Below, piece after piece: positions 13,531-26,020 of a stretch of 64,000 nucleotides of DNA. The translations under genes and the position numbers were made by a program. The stretch is from NCBI RefSeq assembly GCF_963662255.1, contig NC_085046.1, positions 21,285,620 through 21,349,619 on the forward strand, in the 5' to 3' direction. This DNA comes from Cinclus cinclus (taxonomy: Eukaryota; Chordata; Aves; Passeriformes; Cinclidae). Under the pieces are notes generated by a model. It saw nothing but the letters and a program-made list of their open reading frames with translations. It had not been told where the DNA came from and did no database searches. The first letter of the stretch is position 1; every line of letters begins with the position of its first letter.

Positions 13531-13567
13531 GGATTTCCACTAGTGTAAATTAGGTCTGACTCCAGCT
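13531..13567. repeat. Possible fragment of an old amniote interspersed repeat
   Basis: Thirty-seven bases starting GGATTTCCACTAGTGTAAAT and ending GACTCCAGCT resemble a block that recurs widely in turtle and crocodilian genomes ('gatttacaccagtgtaaatcagg' type). The family name is not known to me. The match is from memory, short and diverged. Confidence 0.3.
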
Positions 13568-15350
13568 ATATTTCTTTTGAGCAGTCTGCAGATTGCTAGA
13601 GCCTGAAAATTATATCTCTCTGTGCTGAGGTTGGTTTTTTGTGATGATCTCCCTGTAATTTTCTTTAGTTGAGGGACATCTGTTATCTCCTCAGTGCATT
13701 AGTGATTCTTGTAGCGATGTTTAAATCAAGGGGAATTTGAGTGAAGAATGTGCTTTCAGTGTATCCACCACCTCTTTAATTCCTTTAAAAAAATCCTATA
13801 TCCGCATCCATATCTATTATAAAGGTCTTTATTATGGCAAATGTAAACCTCTTTTCTTTATAAGATTTAAATATCACATCACTTATTTTCTTTTTAAAAA
13901 AATAGAAACAAAAGGGGCACATGATATTTTTCTTCACTAATTCACTTACTAAATCCCTAAGGCAGCTATTTCACTCCATTTGGACAGCACCCCCAGTACT
14001 GATCTTTCAAACAAGCCTGCACCAAAATCATAATGCTAGTGCTCTCTCTTCCTCCCCCTCAGCTAGAAATGCCTGAACAGACTAGGGGCTTGTTAATTTG
14101 GATGTGGATTTTATATCTTATTTTAATTTTACCTCACTGGAGGTCAAGACATTAACTGGACATTCTACAACATCAGCTCCATGAAATGTCAGAAAATTTA
14201 CTGCAGCCAATGGGAAGTGTGAAGTCTGTGTGCATTCTCTCTGTGCACATTTCTCTAGTCCTCGCAATCTTCCTCCAAACTGACTGCTGTTCTGCAGAAC
14301 AGCCTGGTAATGTCACCCACCCCCCTTTCTGCCACTTTTTCCATGTGCGGGGTTGAGTAAATTATTTAACCTGCCCAGGGTTCAGTGTCCTCTGCCAACA
14401 TGCTGGTCATATCAATACCATGTTCACAAAGAAAGTCACCACACTCAATATTTATTATTCACACTTAATTAAAAAAAGATCTGATATACTCAGTAATAAC
14501 TTGAGAACTCTGAGGTTTTTTTTTTTTTATGAATGATAAGCAAAAGTGGTAAAAACTGAAATGAAGAAAAGTTGAAAAATGTACAGCTTTAAAACTAGCT
14601 TTTGGTTTGTTTTTTTTTCTCTGTAATAGAATTGCACTACTGTTGCCCCTGTAGTGTTAATTGTTATCTAGGACTTTAAATTTCTGCCATTAGGAAAATT
14701 CAGGAGGCAACATACTTGTGCATTTATGAGAAATATAAAAAGAAGGGATCCAACTGTGAGTGCATCTCCCACTGAGCCAAAATTTACTGTGTTCTCTCTT
14801 TTCAAATTGGTCTTTTTGCAACATCAAGGAAAAGTGGCAAAGGAAATGAAAGTAGGTATATTTAATACAGACTTCATTGAAATCCAAAGAACAAAAACTC
14901 TTCTTGCTTAAATTAATTCAGGATAGATAAATAATGCTAACAGGGCAATTAAGGCAAACAAACCAACTTGCAATTTAGCTGCTGTGTAGCACACCCAGTG
15001 TCAGTGTTAATTAGTTGGGACAAAACTGCATCTTTGTCACAGGATAGCAGACCTCATAGTTTTCATATTTTTAAAACTCTGTTCCTGCCCATTAATTACA
15101 GGATTCTCTATGTTAGCAAGCCAATGGTTGGGAGGATAGTAAAGGACTTCAAATAATGTGCTGAAGATCAGATAACTGCAAAATATAAAACAACATTTGG
15201 ATGGAAAATTAGTAAAAGCTGGTGAAGAGAAACCTGAGGCTGTCATGAATTTTGTATTGGAGTAAAAGTTTTGTGTTAGAACATGGAACATATTGATGGA
15301 TCAAGCTGGACCTTTGGTGCTCTGAGAGGCTGGAGTTTCCTGCAGTGAGT
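13568..15350. other. Intergenic DNA with a perfect 18-bp palindrome
   Basis: No gene recognised. Positions 14286-14303 form a perfect 18-bp palindrome (GCTGTTCTG followed by CAGAACAGC). Poly-T runs occur near 14516-14529 and 14608-14619. The rest is AT-rich and unremarkable. Confidence 0.65.
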
Positions 15351-15373
15351 ACACACACACACAAACACACACA
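15351..15373. repeat. Short (AC)n microsatellite, interrupted
   Basis: An AC dinucleotide run broken once by an extra AA near 15363. It is too short to be strongly unstable. Confidence 0.9.
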
Positions 15374-18215
15374 GTGACATCACTGGTTTTACATGACTAA
15401 CATCAGTTCCGGATGGATGGCTATTAAAAAAATGCGGAAAATTATCACAATGTGAGTCCTTGTTGCTTGATTAAAAATGATTGAAGAAATTATTTTTGAT
15501 TGAAGTAATCCCTTTGGACTTTCCACTATGTATTTCTGCAATTCTTCTTGTGCTACTCCATCCCTCCCTTCCCTTTCCTTATACTTAGGAAGGAAAGTAA
15601 AACAGAAACTATGTGGTGATAGCAGGATGCAAAGGAACATGAATCAGGGAGAAAAAGTAGAGTTAGAAATAGCATCAACTGACATTTTCAGTAGGTGGCT
15701 TGAGTAACTTTACAGTTTAACTCAACTATCATGCACTCTGAAATGCTGCTTATCCCTAATTGGCCACAAAATAAGTAGCCACACATATAAACAATTTGGC
15801 AAATGTACACAGTTGCAGAAATGAAAGAACTTAGAAAAAAAATCCCCAAACAATTAGAGATTAAAGGTTAATGCTGTATAAAGAGTTTTTTTCAGCTGGT
15901 GTATGCCATGCAAGCAATGAACTCATCACTCAACATACATGATGACTTGCCCAGTCCTTTCTAAAAAAAATCACTTAAAATTTGACCGTGTGTGCAACAC
16001 TGATAATAAAAAGGGATGAAGCTGATGTGCCATTAAAAAGTTTCATGGAAGTAACTTCAGATCTTGCATAACATCTGGAGCAGGTGCTCCAGCTCTGCGG
16101 AAGGTTTACAGCATCATAGTCCTGTAATATCTGATGTAACATTTGATTCCTTGTAAAGCAAAGATCATGCATTTATGATGCATGCTGCAGTAACTAATCA
16201 CTGTGCATCAGTTCACCATTGTAGATCACGTGAAATAAAATAGTTTGGTTGTATTTCTGGGTTGTCACCTAGAAATATTTTACAGTCGTCTTTCTAGAGC
16301 TGTGGGATGAACCAAGGCTGTGGAGTTGGTTGGGTCACTGCAGATTTAGCTCTGTATTTGTTTACAGGTCCTTCTCAAACAAATCTTGATTTTCCCATCT
16401 CTAGCTGTTATTTCTCACCATCTATTTACCAGATAGTCTGGACAGAGTTTTTCAGTTCATAAGCTTTACATGACCACTTGTTTCAGCTATTTTCTTTTTA
16501 CCAATCATAGCATCTATAGGCTCACCTAAGTAACCTACAAAAATAGATCGATTTTGTTTCTCCTATTAGAAAGTTTATTTACTGTTCAGTGAGCTCCAGT
16601 AGATGATAGGGATTGAATAAAGGTCTTCAAATGCCATAAAATTTATGAATGCTATGATTTAAAAGTGTAAAGATACAGAATGGTGAGTCTCTTGGATTAA
16701 ATTTTGATCCTCATTTAAATAATTCTATATCCCTTTTTGCCAGCTGGCTGTAGGCATTGGTCCATCCTGAGCAGTTTTAGCACTTTGTGTTCTACCTTTC
16801 TGACTTCATCCACAGTTCAAAGTAAGCTCTTTATTTTAAATCAGTTTCAGTAGATTTCTACCTACCAAGCCTTAGGACTGACATATTATGCAAAATTTAC
16901 TCTACTTTGATGTTGTTGCTTTTTCAGGCTTTGTTTTATATTTCACATGGGTGATTTCCTGGTTGCATAAAGACTCTCCTCAAATATACTGGTCACACTT
17001 TCTTTGTCTTTCCCCTGGAATGCATATGAAACAGTGTTGCTTTTCCTGCAGCTGTGTGGCTTCCCTTCCTGTGCTTCCTTCTGCATTTTCTCTGCTGCAT
17101 TCATTCTTCTTTGCCTAATATCACCCTTTTCAAAGCTGGACAGTAAAGGAATGGTATTTCCAATATCTGAAATATACTGATAGCATCAAACTCATCACCC
17201 CAGAAAATCATGCTGACTAACCTAATGTGTTTAGGTGATAGGGGAGAGTAGGAATGATGGCTGCAGTCTGTCTCTCTCTTGTACTGCTCAGTCAGTTCAG
17301 ACTCCATTCCTGCTCTGTGCCCCAAGCAGTAGCAAGCTCATCTGTCTGTCTACAGCAGAAACACTCAGAACCCTGAATTTCTCTGTGTGGAGGAGCATTA
17401 AATCTTGCTGCAGAAGGACTAGAAGATAGTGGTGAATTGTGTGTGCTGTATTGGTATCTGACAGAAGCCGCTGTGGTTGCCAAAACAATTTGGCAATTGT
17501 TTTCTAATTAGACTTTGCTGTAGCCTTTTCCATCCATGAGCAAGCAACATGTGAGTCTACTGTCACCAGCTGACTCTTGCTCTGTGTCACTCAGAGAAGT
17601 CCTCATACTTCCTTCCCTTTTGAAAAAGCCTTCTGCTGGGAAAGTCGTGAGCATCCCAAAACACTGGCATGAAGGGTGAGAAAGATTCAGTGAGAAGGGG
17701 ATGGGACAAGAACGCTGCTGAAAAAAAGATGATGGGTGGATTAGCTCAGCAGGACTCTGTGGACGCAGGAGTATGTGGATTTGGAGCTCCTGCACCAGGG
17801 GGTGGCTAGAGAAACACACAGGCCTTGAGAGAAAATATTCCTTGCTGGCACATGTACTTTTCTTTATACACTTGGATTTTATTAAGTGATTTGCCACCTA
17901 AAGAGCAATGATTGCAAACAACATGTAGGATTAGGGACCATATGTTCAGTGCACTGATCCACCACACAGTCAGTACAGCAGCCCTTCCCTAGGCAGGGAA
18001 AAAAGAAGAATAAGGTATTTGTAAACTGCAGTTGTAAAAACTGCTGGGAAGCTTACAGAATCTATGCTTTTGTTATGAAGGTGAGGCAATTCCTGTTGTC
18101 TGGTGATTTCATAAGCACCAGATGAAGAGTTCATTCTGCAGCCAAACTTCCCAAGAGAGAACAAATTACAATAATAAAATCAGTATTGTAAGGATAAGAT
18201 GCTAATGCTATGTAC
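15374..18215. other. Intergenic DNA, no gene recognised
   Basis: AT-rich to mixed. Open frames reach 129 codons (17508-17897 minus) but carry no domain or motif I know. No LTR or CR1 block is visible. Confidence 0.65.
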
Positions 18216-18365
18216 TCATAGAATAATTAAGTTGGAAGGGATCTCTGGAGGCTATCTAGTCCAAGTTCCTGATTAAAGTTAGATCAAGCTGCTGGTGGAT
18301 CTGTACAGCTGACTTTCAAATAGCTTCAAAGGTGGAGATTTACTATGCTTTCATTAGTAACTGCA
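18216..18365 (-). mobile_element. CR1 LINE 3' fragment, minus orientation
   Basis: Read on the plus strand, this begins TCATAGAATAATTAAGTTGG and continues with GGAAGGGATCTCTGGAGG and a CTATCTAGTCCAAG block. This is the usual start of a reversed CR1 3' untranslated end ('catagaat..gttggaagggacctct..gatcatctagtccaac'). Downstream, TTCAAATAGCTTCAAAGGTGGAGA fits the 'ttgaatatctccaaggatggaga' block. The element is truncated after about 150 bp and lacks coding sequence. Substitutions are frequent, so it is an old copy. Confidence 0.7.
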
Positions 18366-19894
18366 AGTGTATGTCTTTGTGTAGATCATGAGAAAAATTA
18401 ATTTTCTGCAAACATCTGCCTATAAATCAACTAATAAATGTTAAGATTAGTGTATTTTTCACCCAAACCCCATGTCTGAATGCATATAATTGTGAAATAA
18501 ATGAAAACAAGTTGCTCAGAAAAGTGAACAGGACATCACAGTTTGAACCATGCGAAGGCTGAAGACTCTTTTGGTGTTACAAGTGTGACAGAGAATCAAA
18601 GTCATAAAGTAGATCCAGGACAGGAAGGCAGACTCAGTTCTGAGGTTGAGACTGCAAATATTCAGCACATCTATCAAGCCACTCAACCCCAGGCAGTGAC
18701 ATGTGAGAACTAAATTGTGTTGATTTGCTTTGGTAGGGTTTTCGTGCACTCTCTGCTCAGAGGATAGTAGCAACAATATTGCCTCATAAAACGTATCATA
18801 AGAACCATTGTCAATACTGCAGCAAAAGTTGAGAGACCTGCCAGTATGAAAGGAAATGTGATATTTATTAATTTCAAGCTGGATAAGGATATGGAGCTAG
18901 CAGCTGAGATATTACTTCTGAAAAAATATCCACAAACAGTAGAGGGTGAAGAGGTAAAATTCATGCTTGCTAAGGTAACCTAACCTCCATAAAGAAATAT
19001 ATGAACTAAATTTACCAGTAAATAAGCTCAAGAAGATGTAATTTTTAATACTATCAGGAAATAAAAGGCCCATTATTAGTTTAAGAATACACAAAATCCT
19101 TCCTTTCATATGAGGGTGTGTTCACTGGAAAGGGATCTAAGAAGGAGATAAGAAAAAATTCAAAATATCTTTCTTGAATACAAAAATCTCTCAATAGAAT
19201 ATGGAAAAATACACAGGAAATGTCATACATTTCTGATGTTTTTAGAGAGTTCACCTTAAGGTAAAGACTGGAAAAGCTTAGTAAGTTGCTGTCTCTGGAA
19301 GTCATAAAGCCAGAAGGAGGAAAGAAAAAAGATGTGGTGATGATTTTATTGATCTCTGTATTAGCAATAGCTGAGCCCTCCACTTGAGAGTAAACCTCAG
19401 TCTGAAAAAGGGAAAATAAAAAGAAATTAAGCTGCATACGCTCAGGGATTTATTAATAGAAGAAAAAAAAATATTTTTCTTTTCTTTTTCTTCATTGAAA
19501 AACCAGGTGGCCTCTGACAGTTTCCATTAGAGCAATCAAATATATTTTAATGTGCTGTCAGTATTTTTTTTGTGGGGGCACATCTGCAGAAAGTAATTTT
19601 TATGTGTATGTTACCCAAGATGTACCACAAGATGATGTCAGAAGTGCATACAGCAGACATTAAAATTCTGCTCCAAAATTTATTGGATAATTGTATAAAA
19701 ATAAAAAGGTGGAGAAATTCCAACAGGAGAAATGAAAATGTGGTTTCACAATCAGGATATTCTTGCTGGAAGTCTGTGTTTATGCTGAGATTTCTTTCAA
19801 GGTGGAAGAGGAGGAGAGATTTGGATCTGGCTCTTCTACATCAGGGGTGAACAAGACAGCACCAACCTGCCTGAGGGAAAATGTTGCTGTTCAC
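18366..19894. other. Intergenic DNA, no gene recognised
   Basis: AT-rich, with several minus-strand open frames of up to 118 codons that show no motif. No repeat family is recognised. Confidence 0.65.
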
Positions 19895-19933
19895 TATTAT
19901 TATTATTATTGTTGTTATTATTATTATTATTAT
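19895..19933. repeat. Interrupted (TAT)n trinucleotide repeat
   Basis: About 39 bp of TAT/TTA units with a GTTGTT interruption in the middle. The tyrosine run in the overlapping plus-strand frame (19763-19966) comes only from this repeat. Confidence 0.9.
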
Positions 19934-22900
19934 ATTAAGCCCAAGGTGGTGGTTGACGCTCTCTGAGAATCTGATGGTTCATTTCCATTGGACCAGCATG
20001 TGGAAGGGGGGTGGGAATGGAGTTGTGTGAGGGTAGTGTGGGGCACATGCTGGCAGCACACAGTTCAGCAAGGGAGCATGGATGCCTCCGTAATTAGCTA
20101 AACATTCAAGACAAAGACAAAGTTTCAGCCGAAGTACCACAGCCTTTTTTCTGGGTCTGGATCAGAATATGCCAAAATTTCCTCCAGATGGAAAATTAGA
20201 TGGACAGGAGAAGGTTAATTCGGGATAGGTTAGATAAGGAGTTAATGTGTGCACTTCCTATCAGTATTGCAAGTTCATGGGAGGTTTTTCAGAGTGCTCA
20301 AACCTAATTTAAGCTCATGATGAAAAACTGCCACCTTTCTTATTTATAGAGCAGGTTTTTCAGCTCCAGGATTTGAGCTATTGGGAAATTCCTCTCTCAG
20401 CCTACAAACTGTAGCCATGAGCTGTGCCCACACCTGCTCACAAGCTTGAAGAAATAAGAGGAACAGAGGCTGAGAAGAACTAAGCTGGTGAAGCCATGGA
20501 AAGTACCTTTGTCTTAGTACAGACTGCATCTTTTTCCAGGCTGCTGGTGCTGGTGGGGCTGCCTCGTGTACAGCAGTTTAAAGTGACAAGCTTCAGTGCA
20601 GCTCAGCTGCATGATGAGTTGGAGCTACATGCCCACATTGTGGGAGGTCAGCCTGCAGCTGGACAGTAAATCTGGCAGGTTTTGTGGTGTCAGATTGTTC
20701 CTGTGTATCCATGGAGCAGCTCTGGGCAGCTGTGCAGCCTTTGAAGAAGTAAGAGGGATTCCATTTTGGTCAGACTCTTCTAGTCATGGCAAGTATCTTG
20801 TAGAACAAGATAAGAAAGAAAAATATGTAATTTTTATTAATCCTGCTGGACAACATGAGATATGACTAATTTATTTGGTATCCTTGAACTTCACAGTGCA
20901 AGATGAGAAAGGTGGGATTTAGACATGAAACACTTACAGTGTCTAAAATGTCCCTATATTGTCTGACAGAGTCAGTGCCTGCCTGCCACAGGGGTGTCTG
21001 CTTCAGCTGTCAGCCTGCCTTAAGTGAGTTGCAGTTTTAGAGGATATGAATGTCAAAATGCTTTGGGGGCACCAGATTGTGCAATCCTTTTACAGAAGGC
21101 TTGGAAAGCAGGTCCCTCCAGATGGAGGGGCTGTTTTCCTTGTTGTGGTGGTGATTTATCACCCTCCCTTGCTTTTTCAGCACTATTTAGTAATGAACAT
21201 TTAGTTTGGCCACTGTGCAGATAGATTACAATTTCTATGGTTTCAAAGGGTCAAACTTACTTGATGGTTCATTTTAATATGTAAATTTTTCAAATACATA
21301 GTGTAGGGGTAGTTGCTGTCCAGTTCTGTGAACTTCACTGTTTCATCAGGAAAGAAACCTGCAGATTTGGAACTTCCAGTCTGATTTTAAAAACAGGATA
21401 AATCTTTATTTCTTTTTTATCTTTATTTATTTTTATTTTTTTTTACAAAGCCTTAAAGACAAAAAGCCATTTAAAATAGAACATATCTCTTCATTTGTCT
21501 TATGTTGTCATTCATAGAATAGCTTTTGTTGTGTCTGTAACTTTAACCTGTCAATAAGTAAGTGAAATAAAATAGAATAATAATATCCCTAATGAGACAT
21601 GATTGAGAACTTAGCCATTTATTAAAAAGGAAATATTTATGATCAAGATTTCAGAAGCAGTCAAGAGTTGTTCAAGAGCAGTCAAGAGTCAAAGTCTGGG
21701 GCTTTCCACAAGGAAAATGCTGAAACTGGACACACCCATTTGATTCCCTTGGCATTGATTCACATATTGTGTGCCTGTAATGGCTGAAGGGCCTCAGTAT
21801 CCTCTATGCTTCTTTTGATTGATTTTGTGATAATGCAGCTACAATTAGGTATGCTGGCAACCTGGGGTGAAATAGTAAAGGAAAGCATGGTAACACTGTT
21901 ATTTTACCATATGACTCCTTTGCAGTGTTAAGTCCTTTAAAGCCTGTCTTCCTGGAAAAGAAAGGCAGCTCACCTCGTTCCTCACGGTGCAATGAAGGAT
22001 GCATATTGTTAGAAGCAAGAATTTCTCTGAATCCTTGCATGTTCAGTCAGTACTTAGAGAAAGGTAGAAATGACTGTCATTAACTCTTGCCCCCAGCTTC
22101 ACATTAATATATTTTTAAAGCTGTAAAATTTCTGCTTCTGGTAGATGGTTTGAGGAGGAACAGGTAAATCAAGTTTAAAACAAGTTCTTGCTCTGAGTAA
22201 GGGAATCTGTAAGACTGTTGAATTGTTGATTACTAATGGGACTTAGAGAAACAACAGAAAATGGAAAAATGTGACAAAGTTACTGGTATTGCAGTTGTAT
22301 ATTTTATTCCTGACTGTCATAGCAGCTGGCATGCATTTATAAAAGAACTTAGTGATCTGCTGTCAAATACTGTTCCATCTTGCTCAACAGTGGTAATTTT
22401 TTATGATATTAATAAACAATAACCTTGTTATTCAAACACTTGTCTATCTAGCTCAGTATTTTGCCTCCAGTAACAGGAGGTACCAGATGTGTTCCAGAAA
22501 TACAAAGTTTCCAGTTATTTAATACTCTGAGTCTAGAGAAAGTTTCTTTTTTCGTCTCCTTGAGTGAGAATCAGTTTTGTACCTTGAAGGAAGAAGGAGG
22601 AGACATATCCCACTGAAGCTCTTGGCGTTATGACACCTCTGGGTATTTTCTTCATCAGTATGAATGCATAATCATTTGGGAGATCTGGGAAAGATGTTGA
22701 CATGGAGGAATATTGTGAAATAAGGTGGCTACAGGCTATTCGTGCTTTGCCTGGAGAGAGTGTTCCTCATCTGCCGTTCGTTATTAGGAAATTCCCTTTT
22801 CTCCTGTATTAGGAGAGAGGACAACAGAAACACGAGGAATCATTTTAGATGTTGTGTAGGAGAGAAACATGCATGGTAATCAGTGGAAAACATCAGAATA

Positions 22901-25380
22901 GCTCATAATCAATGCCAAAGCCCTGCTGCTGCAAACCCCAGGCTCAAGCCTATGCTCATGTGCACTTTTGTGAAGCATCCAGGGGAAAACAAAGAGGTTT
23001 TGTGAGTGAGGGTGGAAAGCAAAAGGCACAGATGTGCCAATGGTGACAACACGCAAGACATGTTGGCTGAATGATTTGTACACTGGGCCTGGCACGGCCC
23101 TGGCCTTTCTAATCTTCCCTTAGTTTTCTTTTGCACAAATTCTGACATTTACAGAAAAATTCTGAGAAGGACAAAGGAAGAACTGTGTTAAACAGACAGC
23201 ATGTGCAAGCATGTCATCATTGAAACACTGGAGGAATATAATCATTCAGGCCATAAATCAGGCCAATGGTTTTTAGGACTACACTAATGCTTTTTGCTTG
23301 GATCTGAATACCAATGTACCTGAATTTGGTTTCTTCCAAGTTCTATTCAGCATCACTACTACAAAAAGGCCTTAAAGAAACTTTAAGAAACTATTTTTGG
23401 ATATTGTTCACATTCTAAACCTGACTGTGAATTACAACCAGACACTGGATGGGCAGAATGCTGCAGTACATTTCAGTATTCACATGAGAAGTGGGTTTTA
23501 AATCCAGCAAGAAGCGAGTCAAAAACATGCCTAGTGGTCCAGTTATGCTGCCTGGTCTCAGGTATCATTACTGTTCTCCATAGTGCTGTTACAAGACAGA
23601 GCTTTTCTCCAGATGTACAACAGCAATACAGTTTCGCCCCAGCAAACCTCTCTGCGATGGGCAGGTTGTCACTCCCAGGTCCTTTGTGTGAGTGGCACAT
23701 TGGTGCTGCATTCCCGGGGCTCAGCTGGGCAGCTTCCACAGCCTCCTGCATCCCAAATCTCCAAAACACTTCATGTATGCTACACCACTGACCCAGCTTC
23801 TGGCGTTAGTGTGGGAGGATACTGAAGAGATGTGTAACAGTGAAATAGAATGGGAGAGAGATTCACCACACAGAATGGTGGGGGAACACAGCAGAAATAA
23901 CAATTTCCTCCTTAACAAAAACAGTATGAGCTGTTTGGATGCATGCAAAAGGCTGCTAAGAGCCTGCAGTGGCCTTGAACCTTGCAGTCAAAGGTGGGTG
24001 GGATTGAAAACAACCAAAAATTCCAAGTTTAATAGCTCTGGTGATCTTTAGCTGAATATGGCGGCAAAAAGGAAAACTTTGAACAAAATTATCTGACTCC
24101 AAAAGCACGTAACATATGTTAATTATGGAGGAAAAGAAAGGAGCTTAAAACAGCCATCAGTGAGAACTTGGACAGTCTCTAGCAAATGAAAGGAAGAATG
24201 GAAGAAAAATGGTGCCAAAACTGTAAGTCAGAGCCTCAAAGCAAATATTTTTGTCTGAAAAAACATATTGCTAACATCCCAAAATTGCTAATTATCTTCT
24301 TTTTCTCAATCTGCTACTAGTCTGGCTGTGCAGATAAACCCACTATTAACCTCCAACAAGAGCATCTCCAAGATATTCTGTGTGCTATCTTGGGTGTGTG
24401 GTTTTCTCATGGGCACCATGGATAGCTAAGTAACTGAGGCAGCATGTGAAATGCTACTTGAAACTTTTTCAGACCTTTTCGAGTGCATTTTGAGACTGAG
24501 GTAGGGCCTAAAATGATACTGCACCCAGATCACCATGCTGTCAAACCATGCCTTCTCTCACAGAAAACCCTACAGGCCTCAGTAAGTCTGTAATGTTCTG
24601 TGTGCTATCAGAAACCCCTGCCATGCCTTATATTGTAAAGAGAAAGGATAAAACAGCATTGCAGACCAGAATTCCTTGCTCTAGTCATGTTATCCCTCTG
24701 TTGTCAGCCCAGAAGGAGCAATTCATCAAAATCAGCCTGGAGGAAATTTGGGAGTTTTTCTGTGCATTCGTTGCTGCCTCATGTTGGAAGAACATCAGGT
24801 CCACATGACAAGGATGGAGCAGATGTTTTCCCTTCCAGTGCTGCCTTGACAGAGTGATTCTGATCGTGCACAGGACTTCCAGAGACGTGTGCCTGTGTGT
24901 GCACTAGAAAACAGTGGGATTACAGAGGGAGCATTGAGGGAGGAAAGCTGAGTCCAGGAGGCTTTGGGGGACAGCATCATTTTATGGGCTGCAGTGGCCA
25001 CCTGGCAGAAACATGAGAGATACAGCTGGTCCTTTCTTGTTGTTTAGTTGGGATCCAGCTGTGCTAGCAGATATCATACACGCACAGACACAGCCACAGA
25101 GACACACGCATGCACAAATGGATCTCTCTGGTAGCAGCTCCATCCCTTTGGTGTCCCACACCTCTCACCTCTGGTCCCTCCCTCAGTCAGCTCTCAGACT
25201 TCTGACAGATTTGCATGGACTGGAGAGCACCCTCACCCAGGGTAGTATTGAAGAGTGGAGTGTTACGATGACAGACCGAAGTGGGCAGGCACGGGACTTG
25301 GTAGCACTGATCTGCCCTCCTCTGCTGGCCTTTTCCACATTATTTGTTCTCCCCTGTCTACAATGATGTGTGTATTTCCC
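19934..25380. other. Intergenic DNA, no gene recognised
   Basis: About 5.4 kb of mixed sequence. The 13-bp word AGCAGTCAAGAGT occurs twice at 21 bp spacing (21656-21668 and 21677-21689), a small local duplication. Open frames of up to 119 codons (23692-24051 plus) have no recognisable motif. No recognisable CR1 or LTR is visible. Confidence 0.6.
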
Positions 25381-25450
25381 CTTCCCTTAAATGTTTCATA
25401 GTAAGTTTATTGCGTTCCCACAATTTCCTCAAATATCCCATAGTAGGTTT
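25381..25450 (+). repeat. Copy A of an unidentified dispersed repeat
   Basis: This 70-bp stretch aligns with 41993-42064 in the same orientation. Both carry AAA..CATAG, CCACAAT, then AAAT..CCC and CATA..GTTT in the same order and at almost the same spacing. In the gap-free cores nearly all differences are transitions, as expected of two old copies of one ancestral sequence. I cannot name the family. Confidence 0.5.
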
Positions 25451-25779
25451 GCTTATGCCTTTAAGACCTATGGTGATATTGGTTCCCCCTCCTTATCAGT
25501 TAAAGAGTTTTGGTGGAACTTGTCAATGCTTTGTTCCAGCAATGTCCTATCAATAATCAGCTTGAGACCTTGACTAAAAATATATATTGTCTCTCTAGCA
25601 GCCAAATCAGTTTCAATATCAAGGAATCCAGTTAATGGAAGGAAAGAAAACTAAACATAAGTTTTGTATTAAGGCTCATTAAATAACAAATCATTGAATG
25701 ACTTGAAATAGGATTAAAATGTGACTTCTCTGGTCTATTTTTAAGCTGTTCTACTTTTATGATTTTTTATTATATAAAA
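25451..25779. other. Intergenic DNA, no gene recognised
   Basis: AT-rich. Homology with the flank of copy B of the dispersed repeat may continue weakly for some tens of bases past 25450, but I could not align it confidently. Confidence 0.5.
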
Positions 25780-26020
25780 GTTAAGTTAGCAGTTTATAAA
25801 GTCATCTAAATGCACCTTTTTTCACCTTCTGTTCCCAGATTTGGCAGTGAAAAATTGTTCTGATTGTGGTTTCTTGAAGTGTAATTACTTTGTCAAAGGA
25901 AAATATAACTAGAACTGATATGTGAAATGCACTATAATTGTACTTAAGCAATTTGATAATTTGATCACGTACTGAATGTTTTATTAATTTAACAACAGCT
26001 AACAATACTGAAGTCGGAGA
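25780..26020. promoter_or_regulatory. Possible conserved non-coding element
   Basis: AT-rich but not low-complexity. It contains homeodomain-type cores (GTAATTAC near 25880, TTAATTTAAC near 25985) and an ACTTTGTCAAAGG run near 25888 that resembles TCF or SOX sites. The texture resembles vertebrate developmental enhancers. This is pattern recognition only; no alignment was available. Confidence 0.2.
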
